Assembly (NCBI RefSeq): GCF_954871325.1
Contig: NC_088775.1
Coordinates: 55,839,561-55,903,560, forward strand
DNA length: 64,000 bases
Direction of reading: 5' to 3'
Origin: Gordionus sp. m RMFG-2023
Lineage: Eukaryota > Nematomorpha > Gordioida > Chordodea > Parachordodidae
Below, piece by piece: positions 22,801-30,879 of the stretch. The notes below the pieces were generated by a model. It made no database searches, was not told the DNA's origin, and saw only the letters and a list, made by a program, of their open reading frames with translations. Made by a program: the position numbers and the translations under genes. Within the stretch, counting starts at the first letter, position 1, and each line of letters opens with the position of its first letter.

Positions 22801-25800
22801 AAAGCAAGCAGATATTTTAAAATTGAACGATTGTAAAATACGAACGCATTCGCAAAAAAGGAACGCATTCATTCTCAAATTTTGTCAAAAATAAAAAGAA
22901 CGTAGTTAAACATTTTCAAAAAAAAAACTTCGTTTACGAATTGAACTCGTTTGTTTAAAACATAAAATAAAAAATATGCTTCTAATAATTATAATAAAGT
23001 TTTATATAATCTTATGTGTGCCAAATAATATTTTTAATAAAATGTTTATTATTAAATATGAACGTTTCTAAAGGTGTTCTAAGTACTAATGATGCAAAAT
23101 CGCTCCATTTGAGCCGATTTTTAAAATGGCTAACTCAATATTTTAACCAGAAAAATATTACCCAAGTCTCGAAAATTAGCTGATAGATAAAACTTTATGC
23201 CATATATGAGCAACATTTTCAGGTTTGCGTAATATTTTTCTGGATAAAATACTGAGATAGCTGTTTTCAAAAATCAGCTCAAATGAGCGATTTTGCAATA
23301 CTAGTATGTCCCCACATTGATAAAAATCATGTTCCTAATTGTTGAAATGTTTAAGTGATGTTTATTTAAAGTTATTGTTAAATAATTATTTATTTATATT
23401 AACAAGATGTAAATTGATATAAATTGAGTTAAGTTAAATACTCTAAGATTTTGTATTGAAAGGTTTTATAATTGATTTTATTATTTTATAGGCCTCAAGT
23501 ATTACAAAATTAATCTATACATATAATGTAAAATGTAATTTATATGAAAATTGTGTACAATTTATTTAGTGAAATTTTTAAGATTATAATGATTTTTTTT
23601 GTTTTTTAATGTGATTTGAAAATAAAAATAACTATAAATTCTATTAAGTCTTAACACTAAAAATTAATATGATTCAAGCTTTTAGGTATTTTTAAAATGA
23701 AAATATCAAATTCCTATCTCTTTCTATTTTGGAAAAAAAATAAGCATCTTAAATTAACTTTGGTCAGTAAACTCACAAAGTGGGGATTGAATATTGCAAT
23801 TCTTACATGACATGTTGTATGTAAAAGTTATTTAATTTTTTTATAATGTAAAAAAAATAATGGTTTGCAAAAATGATGCTAAAAATTTTAATTCAGATCA
23901 AGCTTTAACTTGGCAAAAAGGCCTAAGTATTAGGGATCTGCACCTGGGTGTTGCTAGGAATATTTGCAAGAGTTGCCTGATCCATCACAGCATATTAAAT
24001 TTTCAGCCTAGCTCATTATAATTTTTTTCAAAATTTGCCCAGCTTGGCCAGTTAAAATTTTTAGAAAAATCGCTAATCCATTAAATTTTTTGTACAAAAC
24101 TGGCCATCATTTTTAATATCTATATCTATATTTTTCTCAATGTCAATTAAGATCTCCTCTAAGACAATCATTTCTACAAATGTTTTATAAATCAATTGTG
24201 TTTGATATCTATTTGTAATTGGTCATATTTAAATAACTTAATTTTTTGTGTATTTACTAATATTATTTTTAGATTTACAGCTCTTAAAATACACAGAAAT
24301 AACATTTATTTTTTAATAGTATTAATCAAAATAAAAATATAGCTAGCTTATAATTGAAAAAAAAATTTATCAAAATTTTAAAACTCGAGCTGGCCTATTA
24401 AAATTTTAAGAAACAAAGATCTGTGAGCCTACCTAATTTTTTATCTATAAATTGTCCAGCCCAGTCAGAAAAATTTTAATATACAAATTTAAACAATGAT
24501 ATTTGGCCCAGACTGCCCTCTATAATAAATTTAAATGTTCAAGCTTATATTAATTTTGCAGATAAATGTTATAAAGCTGTAATCAATGTATAAATAATTA
24601 TACTTCCTAAGAGCAAAATTTTCTGACAAATCCCCTTTTTGACATGTTTTTTCCAATACTAATTTTATAAATATAAGAATAAATATTTATTTGTAAAATT
24701 TACATTAATATTTGAATCCTCTTGATCATTCTCAACTTGAGCAAATATTTGTTGATTGTCAATACCTAATGAACAAAACATTAAGAAATCATAATAATTC
24801 TAGCAGATTTCACAAATTTTGAGAAAACAAATTTTATTAGCCAAAGGTGTGACCAACATTTAGCTGAATTGGATAGGTTTTCATATATATTTCATTGAAG
24901 GTGTTTAGTCTATTTATTGCCTGCTTTTGGTTATGTTATATTTTTTTAAATACCCTTTTTAGAACTCTTATATAAAAATTAGGGATGTACTGATATTTTA
25001 TATCGGATCGGATCGGGCCTATATTTCACCCATTTTAAAATATTGGTTATTGGCAAATATTATAAAATTTCCCAATCTGATCACAAAAATAAAATATAAA
25101 ATTTTTTAAAAAAAGTTATATCTAAAAATCCATTTATTATTATAAATAAAATCAAAGTCCATTTTTATATTTAATTTTTTTTAATAGTAATACTTAGTTA
25201 ATAAACATACTGCCATATTGTTATTTTTGTTTGCATTCTGGTTATAAAAGTGTGCAATAATCTCTTCAGAATCTGTTTTTAGTGAAGCTAGTGATATTTA
25301 CAGTCCCCATCACCGCAGACTGATCTCTGATAAATTGGAAATTTTGGTATTTCTTAAAAGAAATCTTCGATATATTAATTTAAATATTTATTTCAAATTT
25401 CAAATATATATGTTTATTACTTATTATGTAAATAGATTAATAATGTTATTACTTATTATATAAATAAGTGATTTTTCAAAAAAACTATTTTATATATTTT
25501 TAGAATTGCAATTGAATTGAATATAAACTATAATTGATCATTATAATATTATTTAAATGACATAGTTATGGTATAGTTAAATTAAAATGTTATACTAATA
25601 AAAAGTATATAAAAAATTTGGTATCTTTAAAGAATACAAAATTAGATAAGATATCGAATCGGTAATTGGCCGATATCAATTTAATATTGGGGATATCGGA
25701 TTGAATCGGCCTCCAAAAAGTGGTATTGGTACACCCCTAATAAAAATGTTTTTTTCAATTTTGTATTAGTCATTATTTTTATCCTTCAAATTATTTCTAA

Positions 25801-27084
25801 AGGGGTAGTGAAAGTGTGACATTTTTATTAGCCTAAAAGGTACATTTCTGGGGGGGGGGATTTCAATGTATCTACCTATTTGCAATATATTAATCAGAGA
25901 CCTGCAGGCACAACCCTAAGCCTGGCTTAAAAAAATTTCAGGCCCGGCCCAGGTATATTTAAAAAACTATCCAGACCAGGTCAGGCCATATATTTTTAAA
26001 ACCAAATATTTGAAATTGACATTATTAGCTATAAAAATCAAAAATGTATATAATATATTTTTTTTAAATCTGAGCCAGGCCTGAAAATTTTTTTAAAGGA
26101 CCATGCAAATGGTACTTCTGCAGGTCTCTGATGTTAATTGTTATCTTTAAATATATAAACATCAATAATAAAAATATACCTTTTTTGACAAATGTTCGTG
26201 GTATGAATGGATTAAGGATGTGTAATATTGTTTCAATTATTTTTGAATTTTTACCTATGTTAAGCAGAGATAAAGAGAAGTGAGAAGTAATTTGACCAGT
26301 ACTACATATATTTTTATATGAATTTAATATAAAATTTTGAAAAATTTTAGATTCTTGTGAATTGAGGAATGAAAATAAACTATTTTCTAATGAATTGGAG
26401 GGATTTATATTTGAATTATAATTATGTTGAGCTTCATTGATAGCACATTCATTTTCAGACAAAAGGTGCAAAAATTTTAATGCAAAATTAATTTCATTTG
26501 ACAAATTGGACAATAATAAGAGTTGCAACTTTTTAAATGTTAAACTGTATGGTGATTCTATTTTAAGTAATTGTTCATTTTTTTGTAGTGGAAAAACTGT
26601 CTTGAAGTATTGATTCATTTGATATTTTGATGGAATTGTCTCTATGTCACATTCATCCATTGTTAATTCTCCCCTTTCAACTCTTTCATAGCTCTCCAAA
26701 TATCTATAAAAAATAAAATTGATATATATAATGTATGTGTGAAAAAAAATTAACCTTGTATAAATTTGTTTCATTATAAAACAGCCATTTAAGCATGATT
26801 TGGGATATCCATAAGTTTCAAAAACATTGGTCCATTTATTGAAATCTAGCACCTATATATTGTACATAACAAGCATATTCTATTTAGAAACCTTATTTAC
26901 TCCTCCCAAACACTGCACAATATTATACAATTTATAAAGGTCAACTTTGTTACCATCAATTTTTGGATAGTATTCAAGATCAGTTCTAAATAAATTTAAG
27001 AATTAAAAATTTGTTATATTTATACTGTTTGTTTTGATGGAATGTTTTCAATTTTCGATTAAACTCTTCATAATTATTTTCCAT
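7630..27084 (-). CDS. ARID2: ARID2/BAF200 (Bap170) homologue, 5' seven exons of a split gene
   Basis: ARID2 is a DNA-binding subunit of the PBAF (SWI/SNF) nuclear chromatin-remodelling complex. Seven exons read in the order expected for the family: ARID domain (exons 1-4: NYEEFNRKLKTFHQNK, KVDLYKLYNIVQCLGGVNK, FETYGYPKSCLNGCFIMKQ, YLESYERVERG), then the region after it (KLQLLLLSNLSNEINFALKF), then armadillo-like repeats (exons 5-7: DIFRNWSF, SAFDTLSNISKFL, FSYDRFELIR, KILGNICHDIN, RTLETLYQLTFYGK). All six junctions keep frame with GT-AG borders. Introns are 40, 39, 51, 7,810, 8,756 and 1,411 nt. The exon order and motifs match vertebrate ARID2 from memory, with strong divergence. The downstream RFX-like and zinc-finger part was not found. 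The chosen start is the Met at 27,084; an in-frame Met at 27,168 would add 28 residues. Confidence 0.88.
7846..7863. repeat. Poly-G run (18 G; poly-C on the gene strand) beside a splice acceptor
   Basis: On the minus strand this is C18 followed by AAGGCTTAG and then exon 7. The run therefore occupies the polypyrimidine-tract position, about 10-27 nt before the exon. Confidence 0.85.
7864..8880. other. ARID2 intron 6, unique-looking A+T-rich part
   Basis: No coding segment, RNA gene or clear element seen in this stretch. Confidence 0.35.
8885..9205. repeat. Degenerate element with CGACCCAA words
   Basis: Words such as ACCGACCCAAAC, CTCGACCCAACAC, CCGACCCAACCC and CGACTTGACTC recur through the stretch, typical of the ends of GGGTCGG-rich hAT MITEs. 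Exact borders are not visible. It lies in ARID2 intron 6. Confidence 0.4.
9248..9438 (-). CDS. ARID2: ARID2 exon 6
   Basis: Acceptor TTACTTAG. It encodes VLLLTIHCDIPEARSSAFDT, LSNISKFLNLTK, then HGIFSYDRFELIR, lining up with [24 protein letters not shown] and SRDRFLKMRG of human ARID2. The donor GGA|GTTTGC is a weak match to consensus, but it is the only nearby GT and its phase (1) fits exon 7. Confidence 0.85.
9439..10016. other. ARID2 intron 5, leftmost part
   Basis: A+T-rich sequence without a recognisable gene or repeat, apart from the pyrimidine-rich run near the exon 6 acceptor. Confidence 0.35.
10017..10190. repeat. Decayed copy of the 223-bp GTTAAACGGCT MITE family
   Basis: CGATTTTTAAAAACGGCC on the left faces GGTCGGTTTTTAAAAATC on the right, as in the intact member at 45929-46151. 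It is diverged and its tips are unclear. Confidence 0.4.
11620..11870. repeat. Tandem repeat, unit of about 120 bp
   Basis: The segment GCCATGTATATATATTAATT followed by AAAATGATTT... and GATTTAGC recurs at 11637 and 11751, with a weaker third copy near 11850. It lies within the pogo relic. Confidence 0.55.
11915..12420. repeat. Inverted partial copy of the pogo catalytic region
   Basis: 11915-12040 is the reverse complement, with scattered mismatches, of 12294-12420, covering the part that encodes HFLKHFIEYAKPSPEKK to the DNH motif and the bases after it. About 250 bp separate the arms. A transcript through both arms could form a hairpin of about 125 bp. Confidence 0.8.
12716..13154. other. 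Intron sequence between pogo relic and long-TIR transposon
   Basis: No gene seen. Near 13117 there is a short perfect palindrome, CCCGTGATGATCACGGG, beside repeated TTTAAAGGGAT / ATCCCTTTAAA words. Confidence 0.35.
13155..13628. repeat. Left long terminal inverted repeat
   Basis: Pairs with 15473-15922; see the transposon entry. The outer tip starts near TATATAAGGACTAAAAACGA. Confidence 0.78.
13668..15110 (-). pseudogene. Transposase-like gene relic of the long-TIR element
   Basis: Reading right to left on the minus strand, segments appear in the order I remember for a repeat-borne protein family common in cnidarian and other animal genomes and often annotated only as uncharacterised (cc8L18.2-like): PGKKDCISI, KRLILDNLKEIYIFFKEIRP then DVKIDFSKFASMRSKNCILVGGSGTLH (about 14827-15102); PPQPSCYMGKCDNCPG (about 14695-14745); SKDFEFITYKQWLSVDRTTL and DFSENYSFILQEKY (14348-14659); VMISESLQHNTIAVHYFQKI (14191-14330); GKDVCDGIDRTVKRLAAGAS (about 14040-14110); GYITCVYDSNWCF (about 13760-13800). 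Acidic residues in DFSEN and the CDG/TVKRLA block suggest a DDE-type catalytic core, which is inference. Several frameshifts and stops make it inactive. Confidence 0.68.
15473..15922. repeat. Right long terminal inverted repeat
   Basis: Reverse complement of 13155-13628 over most of its length. Directly outside it begins a hAT-like CGATCC element (15926-16434). Confidence 0.78.
15997..16416. mobile_element. 402-bp MITE with 20-bp TIRs and 9-bp target duplication
   Basis: The element 16006-16407 begins GGTTAATGATGCTTACTACC and ends with its exact reverse complement. Perfect 9-bp duplications AAAAATATG flank it (15997-16005 and 16408-16416). A 9-bp duplication is typical of Mutator-like (MULE) transposons. 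Removing it restores the host hAT element. It carries a tRNA-like unit and no ORF. Confidence 0.88.
16211..16284 (-). tRNA. tRNA-like sequence (probable tRNA pseudogene or SINE head)
   Basis: The 74-nt minus-strand sequence has a perfect A box (TGGTCTAATCGG) and B box (GGTTCGAATCC), a strong T arm (CCGGG/CCCGG), and a T5 run about 10 nt past its 3' end, as Pol III genes have. The acceptor and anticodon stems contain mismatches, so no anticodon can be assigned safely and it is unlikely to be a working tRNA. It sits wholly inside the 402-bp MITE. Confidence 0.6.
16435..16896. other. Intron sequence, no gene seen
   Basis: A+T-rich, with a pyrimidine-rich stretch (TTCTTTTTCTCTCTCTCTTT) near 16630-16675. 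A short minus-strand open frame at 16675-16872 has no recognisable motif. Confidence 0.35.
16897..17128. mobile_element. Tc1/mariner-type MITE, 228 bp, TA duplication
   Basis: 16899-17126 starts CAGTGTTGTGAGGATTTAAT and ends with the near-perfect reverse complement ...ATTAAATCATCACCACACTG, and is flanked by TA on both sides. The arms are about 95 bp with few mismatches. It has no coding capacity. Confidence 0.8.
17400..17548. repeat. Partial copy of the GAGACCTGCAG hAT MITE family
   Basis: It finishes ACTCTGCAGGTCTCT near 17548 and carries AAGCCCTGTCC and ACTGGCTTGAG words. The left tip is degraded. Confidence 0.45.
17549..18194. other. Intron 5 sequence next to exon 5, with a T/G homopolymer tract
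   Basis: At 17866-17897 a run of T is followed by about 17 G. No gene seen otherwise. Confidence 0.4.
18195..18369 (-). CDS. ARID2: ARID2 exon 5
   Basis: Found 7.8 kb from exon 4. It follows acceptor CTCCTGGTAG and, joined in phase 1, reads ASDDFDEAHVIFKSKDSRDE ... WKEKLKLICDIFRNWSFVTA ... ILANSLTLVK. This matches the ARID2 segment [22 protein letters not shown] in position and pattern. Its donor is GTGAA|GTTTAT (phase 2), which joins in frame to exon 6. An acceptor 6 nt later would also keep frame. Confidence 0.85.
18757..19605. mobile_element. hAT-like MITE interrupted by a second MITE
   Basis: Outer segments 18757-18813 and 19342-19605 share GGTCTATTTTTAAAAAATAA, GGGCCTAATATTTT, CGGGCCGGGTCGGGC and AATAGGCCCGATGCTG words and flank the inner element. 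The inner element sits at a near-perfect 8-bp duplication (AATATTTT / ACTATTTT). Confidence 0.5.
18814..19341. mobile_element. hAT MITE of the CGATCC family with a BED-finger fragment
   Basis: It begins TAGGACTGTGCTGATCC and ends CGGTGCCGATCC...GGCACAGCCCTA, with 8-bp flanking duplications differing at one base. On the minus strand, about 19110-19010 reads MVSAELWKYFKDKDNFVKCV then ICGILISQQE, resembling the WxxF...CxxC start of a BED zinc finger. This suggests an internally deleted hAT transposon that kept the first transposase exon. Confidence 0.72.
19610..20265. repeat. Diverged tandem repeat, unit of about 290-310 bp
   Basis: The blocks TTTGTCCAAAATCACGAAAA...AACTTCCATTTC...TTAATAAATAAATATATA (19,685 on) and TTTGGCCAAAATCAGGAAAA...AACTTCCAGTTT...TAATAAATAAATATATA (19,970 on) are diverged copies. 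Shorter pieces recur near 19,612 and 19,918. Confidence 0.6.
20719..21335. mobile_element. hAT-type CGATCC element containing another MITE
   Basis: The left tip TAGGGCTATACCGATATTC and right tip GTGGATCGGTACGGTACACC match the families at 18814 and 24980. Subterminal CCGATCCGATCCGATA words are present. A decayed member of the 223-bp MITE family lies inside at about 21031-21212. No clean target duplication. Confidence 0.6.
21031..21212. repeat. Decayed 223-bp-family MITE inside the CGATCC element
   Basis: TTTTTAAACGGCTAACTCAA near the left faces TTTTGGCTAAAATTTTGATA and GGCGTTTTC on the right, the same arrangement as 45929-46151. Confidence 0.5.
21509..22495. mobile_element. hAT-type element with AACGCGTTC subterminal palindromes
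   Basis: It begins TAATGTTATAAACGAACGCG and is followed by repeated GAACGCGTTC, GAACGAAGTTCG and AACGTGAACGCGTTC. The right part repeats them (GAACGCGTTCTC, AACGTTGAACGCATTCG). Internal sequence near 21,850-22,060 matches 38,335-38,535 of the hAT element at 37998. No transposase remains. Confidence 0.62.
22500..22963. repeat. Inverted partial copy of the AACGCGTTC element
   Basis: About 22,595-22,690 and 22,825-22,963 are reverse-complement matches to the left half of the same family (internal block, then AACGCATTCG...AACTTCGTTTACG). With 21509-22495 it forms a tail-to-tail pair. Confidence 0.58.
23084..23306. mobile_element. 223-bp palindromic MITE, GCAAAATCGCTC variant
   Basis: TACTAATGATGCAAAATCGC on the left matches the reverse complement of the right end ...GCGATTTTGCAATACTAGTA, with arms of about 90 bp through GAGCCGATTTTT and GGCTAACTCAATATTTTA. 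It has the same length and centre as 45929-46151 but a different tip. No target duplication seen, so it is old. Confidence 0.7.
23307..23944. other. Intron 4 sequence, no gene seen
   Basis: A+T-rich; no element ends or coding motifs recognised. Confidence 0.3.
23945..24530. repeat. Probable hAT MITE with GCTTGGCCAG-type words
   Basis: A left tip like TAGGGATCTGCACCTGGGT and a right end like GGCCCAGACTGCCCTCTA are imperfect inverted repeats. Inside are GCCCAGCTTGGCCAG, CGAGCTGGCC and CCAGCCCAGTC words. Borders are approximate. Confidence 0.42.
24972..25747. mobile_element. hAT-type CGATCC element, 760 bp, perfect 8-bp duplication
   Basis: 24980-25739 begins TAGGGATGTACTGATATTTT and ends ATTGGTACACCCCTA, flanked by ATAAAAAT on both sides (24972-24979, 25740-25747). 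Subterminal ATCGGATCGGATCGGGCC and GATATCGGATTGAATCGGCC words are present. The 8-bp duplication is the hAT size. No transposase ORF. Confidence 0.82.
25887..26138. mobile_element. hAT MITE, 236 bp, CAGAGACCTGCAG tips
   Basis: 25895-26130 begins CAGAGACCTGCAG and ends CTGCAGGTCTCTG, flanked by ATATTAAT / ATGTTAAT (8 bp, one mismatch). Inner GGCCCGGCCCAGG and GAGCCAGGCCTG words. It lies about 50 bp inside ARID2 intron 4. Confidence 0.82.
26180..26703 (-). CDS. ARID2: ARID2 exon 4
   Basis: Begins after TTTTATAG. It encodes the end of ARID (YLESYERVERG) and about 165 further residues, including KKLQLLLLSNLSNEINFALK (compare [20 protein letters not shown] in ARID2). Donor AAAAAAG|GTATATTT, phase 1. 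Open reading continues past the donor to about 26,064, but that tail runs into a hAT MITE (25,895-26,130) and is best read as intron. Confidence 0.87.
26755..26852 (-). CDS. ARID2: ARID2 exon 3
   Basis: Starts after ATATATAG and encodes VLDFNKWTNVFETYGYPKSC then LNGCFIMKQIYTR, corresponding to [20 protein letters not shown] of human ARID2. Donor AAG|GTTAAT, phase 2. The next intron is 51 nt (26,704-26,754). Confidence 0.88.
26892..26985 (-). CDS. ARID2: ARID2 exon 2
   Basis: Starts after TTATTTAG and encodes TDLEYYPKIDGNKVDLYKLY then NIVQCLGGVNK, the DLxxLYxxVxxxGG core of ARID. Donor AAG|GTTTCT, phase 0. The next intron is 39 nt (26,853-26,891). Confidence 0.88.
27026..27084 (-). CDS. ARID2: ARID2 exon 1
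   Basis: Encodes MENNYEEFNRKLKTFHQNK, the first helix of the ARID domain (compare FLDELRQFHHSRGSP in human ARID2). It ends in a CA|GTATAA donor, phase 2. The intron that follows is 40 nt (26,986-27,025). Confidence 0.82.
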
Positions 27085-28238
27085 ATTATTACTGCAAGCA
27101 ACGGATATTATTTGATTATGTATAATGAATAATAAAAGTGTTTGTTCACTTTTAACAAGGTCGTGCAAATGTATCCATCCAAGACCGCTCCTAAGATTAT
27201 GAATAGGCTAGTATTCAAAAGCATAATAGATAATGGAATATTAATCTATAGCTTAATTATCGCAAAATTTGAATGGCGCAAAATTTATTGAAGAGTCAGA
27301 AGTGATTAAAAACAGCAAATATTAACATAAGAGAAAGAACTAAACCAAAACTAAAAAAATATTTTTTAAAAAAGGTTTTATTTTATATCATTATATTTTT
27401 TTGTTATTTTATTTTAGCGACATATTTTATTTTTCATAAATTTTTGTGCGTGTTAACTTTTTATGTTATATTTTTTATTAAGCTCACCGGAATTATTTTT
27501 AATTAATAAAATTTTATTAATAATTTAATTCGTTATATTTATTAATAATTTGAAATTAAAGGTATGGTATCAAATAACAATATTTATTTACTTACAGGTT
27601 ATCTATGTTATCAATAATAATTGAATGATTTATATTTCACTTCATTTTCTTAAAGAAAAGATGACATTTTGTTAGTATTCTTTTAAGTCACGTGTCATTT
27701 TCTAGTTCAATTAATTAAAATTAATAATGTTTAAACTCTTAAAAACTCTAAAGGTTTTTAGACTAATTGTATAAAAGTAATAACTGCAAGGTTGATAAAT
27801 TGAAATAATAACGGCCATTTTCATATAATGCTTGAGGAAATTTTAAAAAATTAAAATAATTTTGAACAAGAATATTATATATATATAATTATGATTTATG
27901 TTTAAATTTGATCGTTTACTTTCCAAAATATTTATGTTAAAAAATGATCTTAAATAGTTAATAAATAATTTATTTATTTAATAAAATATTCATATAAATG
28001 TAATATGTAGATTTAAGGTAAAATAAAATTTAGTTTATAAATATGCCTCTCTTAAGGCTTATAAGTTTTAAAATACAACTTAATAAATCGTAATTTAAGA
28101 ATTCAATATAATAATAATTGTTAATTATCAGACTACTTACGTGATTTCTATCTTAGTTTCATAGTAAATAATTTCATATAGTAAAATTGAAACTGGAATT
28201 ACATTATATTATTTTTCCTTCCCAATGTTAACTGCAAT
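27085..28238. other. Region upstream of ARID2
   Basis: A+T-rich, no coding segment recognised. The ARID2 promoter should lie in the first part, but no clear core promoter motif can be claimed in such A+T-rich DNA. Confidence 0.35.
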
Positions 28239-28412
28239 TAGTATTTTTAAAAAGCTAAAAACTGTCCGATTTCGATTTTTGTCGAAATAATATAATTCAA
28301 GATTTGGCAAAAGGAGATTCCTTTCTGTCATCAATGAGAAAAATCTCCAGGCTTATGTTATTTTGAATCTTAATAGGGTCTTGACCCAAATCGAGGTTTT
28401 TAACAACACCTA
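28239..28412. repeat. Decayed MITE with TAGGTGTTGTTAAAAAC tip
   Basis: The right end reads TTTTTAACAACACCTA and the left end TAGTATTTTTAAAAAGCTAA, weakly palindromic with CGATTTCGATTTTTGTCG inside. It belongs to the group of TAGTGTTGTTAAA-tipped elements. Confidence 0.42.
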
Positions 28413-28785
28413 TTGTAATATTATGTACTATGTAGTAATCCGATTAATATATTCACTAGATATTGGCCCTAGGGCTATCGGAAGGAGATAGTAGGGCCTA
28501 GGAATCACAACGCGGAATCAGAAATGGTCATGAATAACGAATGGGCTTGAATCACAAATAGTGATTAATTACATAGAGATGACCACAAATCATGAGATTA
28601 CAGAGTTTTAAACAAAAGAAAAATATGTCATAAATTTAAAAAAATAGTTAATAATTTATATATTGCTATAGTATAAATGAGTTTATTATTAGTAGCCAAT
28701 TAAAATAAACATTATACAAATATACAAATATTTTTACTAACATAATGCTAAATAATTAGTGTATCCCGAATAGAGAAGAATATTG
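28413..28785. other. Non-coding, no feature recognised
   Basis: Includes a CCCTAGGGC palindrome near 28468. Nothing else found. Confidence 0.3.
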
Positions 28786-28789
28786 TTCA

Positions 28790-29100
28790 AGGAAGCCAAG
28801 GGGCAAACTTCAAAAAAAGGTGGGATCCATAAGAATAGACATGAAACTTATTTAAACAAAAAAATAGCGTACTAGTATTGTCCTTTCGGAAAATATATAT
28901 AATCATATTTAAATGAACAACATATCGTTTTTTAATGAGTTGCAAAATATTTATCTTGAAGCAAACTTCAAAAAAGTTAGGATCAGTAGAAATAGACAAA
29001 ATCTTGTATAAATAATAAATAGCATAATCTGTATTGGCCTCTCGAAATATACATATAATCCTATTGCGAACAAAAAAACTATTTTTCAAAGAATAATAAA
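28790..29100. repeat. Two diverged tandem copies of a unit of about 160 bp
   Basis: GCAAACTTCAAAAA...GGATC...AGAATAGACA...TATATAATCATATT (28,803 on) recurs as GCAAACTTCAAAAA...GGATC...AGAAATAGACA...CATATAATCCTATT (28,963 on). Confidence 0.6.
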
Positions 29101-29239
29101 TATTGGCAAGGTAGGCCCAGCAAATATTGAGTATGCCGCTGGTTTATACAAAATATTTCTGAAATATATTTTGTGATAAGGTTTTACACATGATAATACA
29201 TAAAACAAAAATAATTCAATGGATATCACCAGCAATGCA

Positions 29240-29375
29240 GAAGTTTGGTTATGAGTAGCTGAGATAGTAGGGAAATGATAGACTTACGCCAAATGGCGTA
29301 TTAGCAAGAAATAAAAGCTATATTTTTTCTTATTTATACGCATTTTCCGAATCGATAAAAAGTTACGAAGTTAAA
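29240..29375 (+). pseudogene. Repeat copy encoding DRLTPNGVLARNKS-like peptide
   Basis: About 29,276-29,375 reads DRLTPNGVLARNKSYIFSYL then YAFSESIKSYEVK and a stop. It is the inverted partner of 39,455-39,577, which reads DRLMPNGVLAKNKSDIFSYL then YAYSESIKSYEVV. I do not recognise the protein. It could be a shared exon, a retrocopy or a piece of a transposon. Confidence 0.45.
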
Positions 29376-29399
29376 TAAACGATAATTGCCCAATATTTT

Positions 29400-30442
29400 T
29401 TGATGATGTTCGAAATAGTTCTTAGTTCTTACCAAAGGTATATTGTTGATATAGACAAATTTATAAACCTTTTTAATTAGATATTAAAAAAATCTTCTTG
29501 TCACCTTTTGAAGGATCTTCAAGTGGCCTAGTAGAGGTAGACTTTGTACACTTAGACTCAAAGTTAAAAAATTGTATTTATTTACTGTTAATTGTAATTC
29601 TTAAAAATCATGATTAATTTACTTTTTTTAAATATTTAAAGCCATAGATGACACATTGATTAAAATCATTCAACATACATTTAAACATCCAACTACCAAT
29701 ATTTAGAGAAAATATGCTTCTAAAATTTAGTGTCAGTAAAAAGGAAAGTCCCCCAATATAGAAAGGGTGCTAACTGTTCCATCACAGATGGAAACAATTT
29801 AACCAGATGGGAATTGTTTTTTTACTGGTAATTTAAAAATCATAAAAAAATTTGCCTGATTATATGGGTTAATATTTTATAAATTATAGTTGTATTTTTT
29901 TATACTAATATTCATAGGATATGGTTTTGTTTTTTTCTTTACCTTAAATTTTAATGATTATATCCTATATTAATTCAGAACATTATTTTTTTTAAAGCAT
30001 GATTGATTTTTAGATAGTAACATTTAATTTTTTTTAAAAAATAATTAGATCTATAAGTATGAAGATTACAGGAAAACAAGACTCGTATGGTTTGATTAGA
30101 TCACATATGGTCTTGCTGATGCTGCAAAAAAAATATATTAGATTATGCTTAAGGTCAAAATACATGTGAAGATGATGTGCAACAGTATATAATTGAAAAG
30201 GTAAATAAGAATGCTGAATGGGTAATGAAAGTTTTGCCACATTTCTCAATACCCCGATTATGGTGTATGCTAACTATGGAGCTTCATTTTGCTTGCAAAT
30301 GTATCTATTTAAATACGATGATTGAAATATAAAAAACATTTATTTTAACAATTCTGGATCCCATTGTTAATGTTATTGATTTTGAAGATTAATTACAAAT
30401 GTTGATATTTACTAAAAGTATTTTAGTTGATTGTATTTGTCT
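29400..30442. other. Non-coding stretch before the LTR element
   Basis: No gene recognised. Open frames around 30,034-30,249 show no family motif. Confidence 0.3.
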
Positions 30443-30447
30443 AGTTT

Positions 30448-30749
30448 TGAATATATTGATCGATGTTATTTTATTATTTATTTTGGCAATTGATTTATTT
30501 TATATTATATCAATTTGTATTTAAATTTAATCGGTGAAAATTTTATATTAACATTTATACATCAATTTGTATTAGTTATTTTTTTTATTATTGTTTAAAA
30601 AAAAAGATATATAAAGAGATAAAAAAATGTAATTGTGGTGGGAAAATAAAAATGTAATTTATCATATAATAAAATTTAAATTATGACAAAAATAAAATAT
30701 ATAAATCATGATATTATTACTTAATAAAAAACTCTATTTAATTCCAACA
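30448..30749 (+). repeat. 5' LTR of fossil A
   Basis: Direct repeat of the split 3' LTR (32852-33110 plus 37076-37110). Ends ATTTAATTCCAACA. Confidence 0.83.
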
Positions 30750-30879
30750 TGGAGGCTAATCTATGTCTGAACTCTGAGTAAGTATTATCTCAAAATTTGA
30801 ACTTGATTTTGCTATGTACATTTATTCTATTTCACGCCTTTGTCAATTATAATTCTCTGTACTTTGAACAATTCCACAT

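Noticed and set aside
26064-26179. Extension of the ARID2 exon 4 frame past 26180
   Set aside because: A good donor lies at 26180/26179, the extension runs into a hAT MITE, and exon 5 joins in the right phase.
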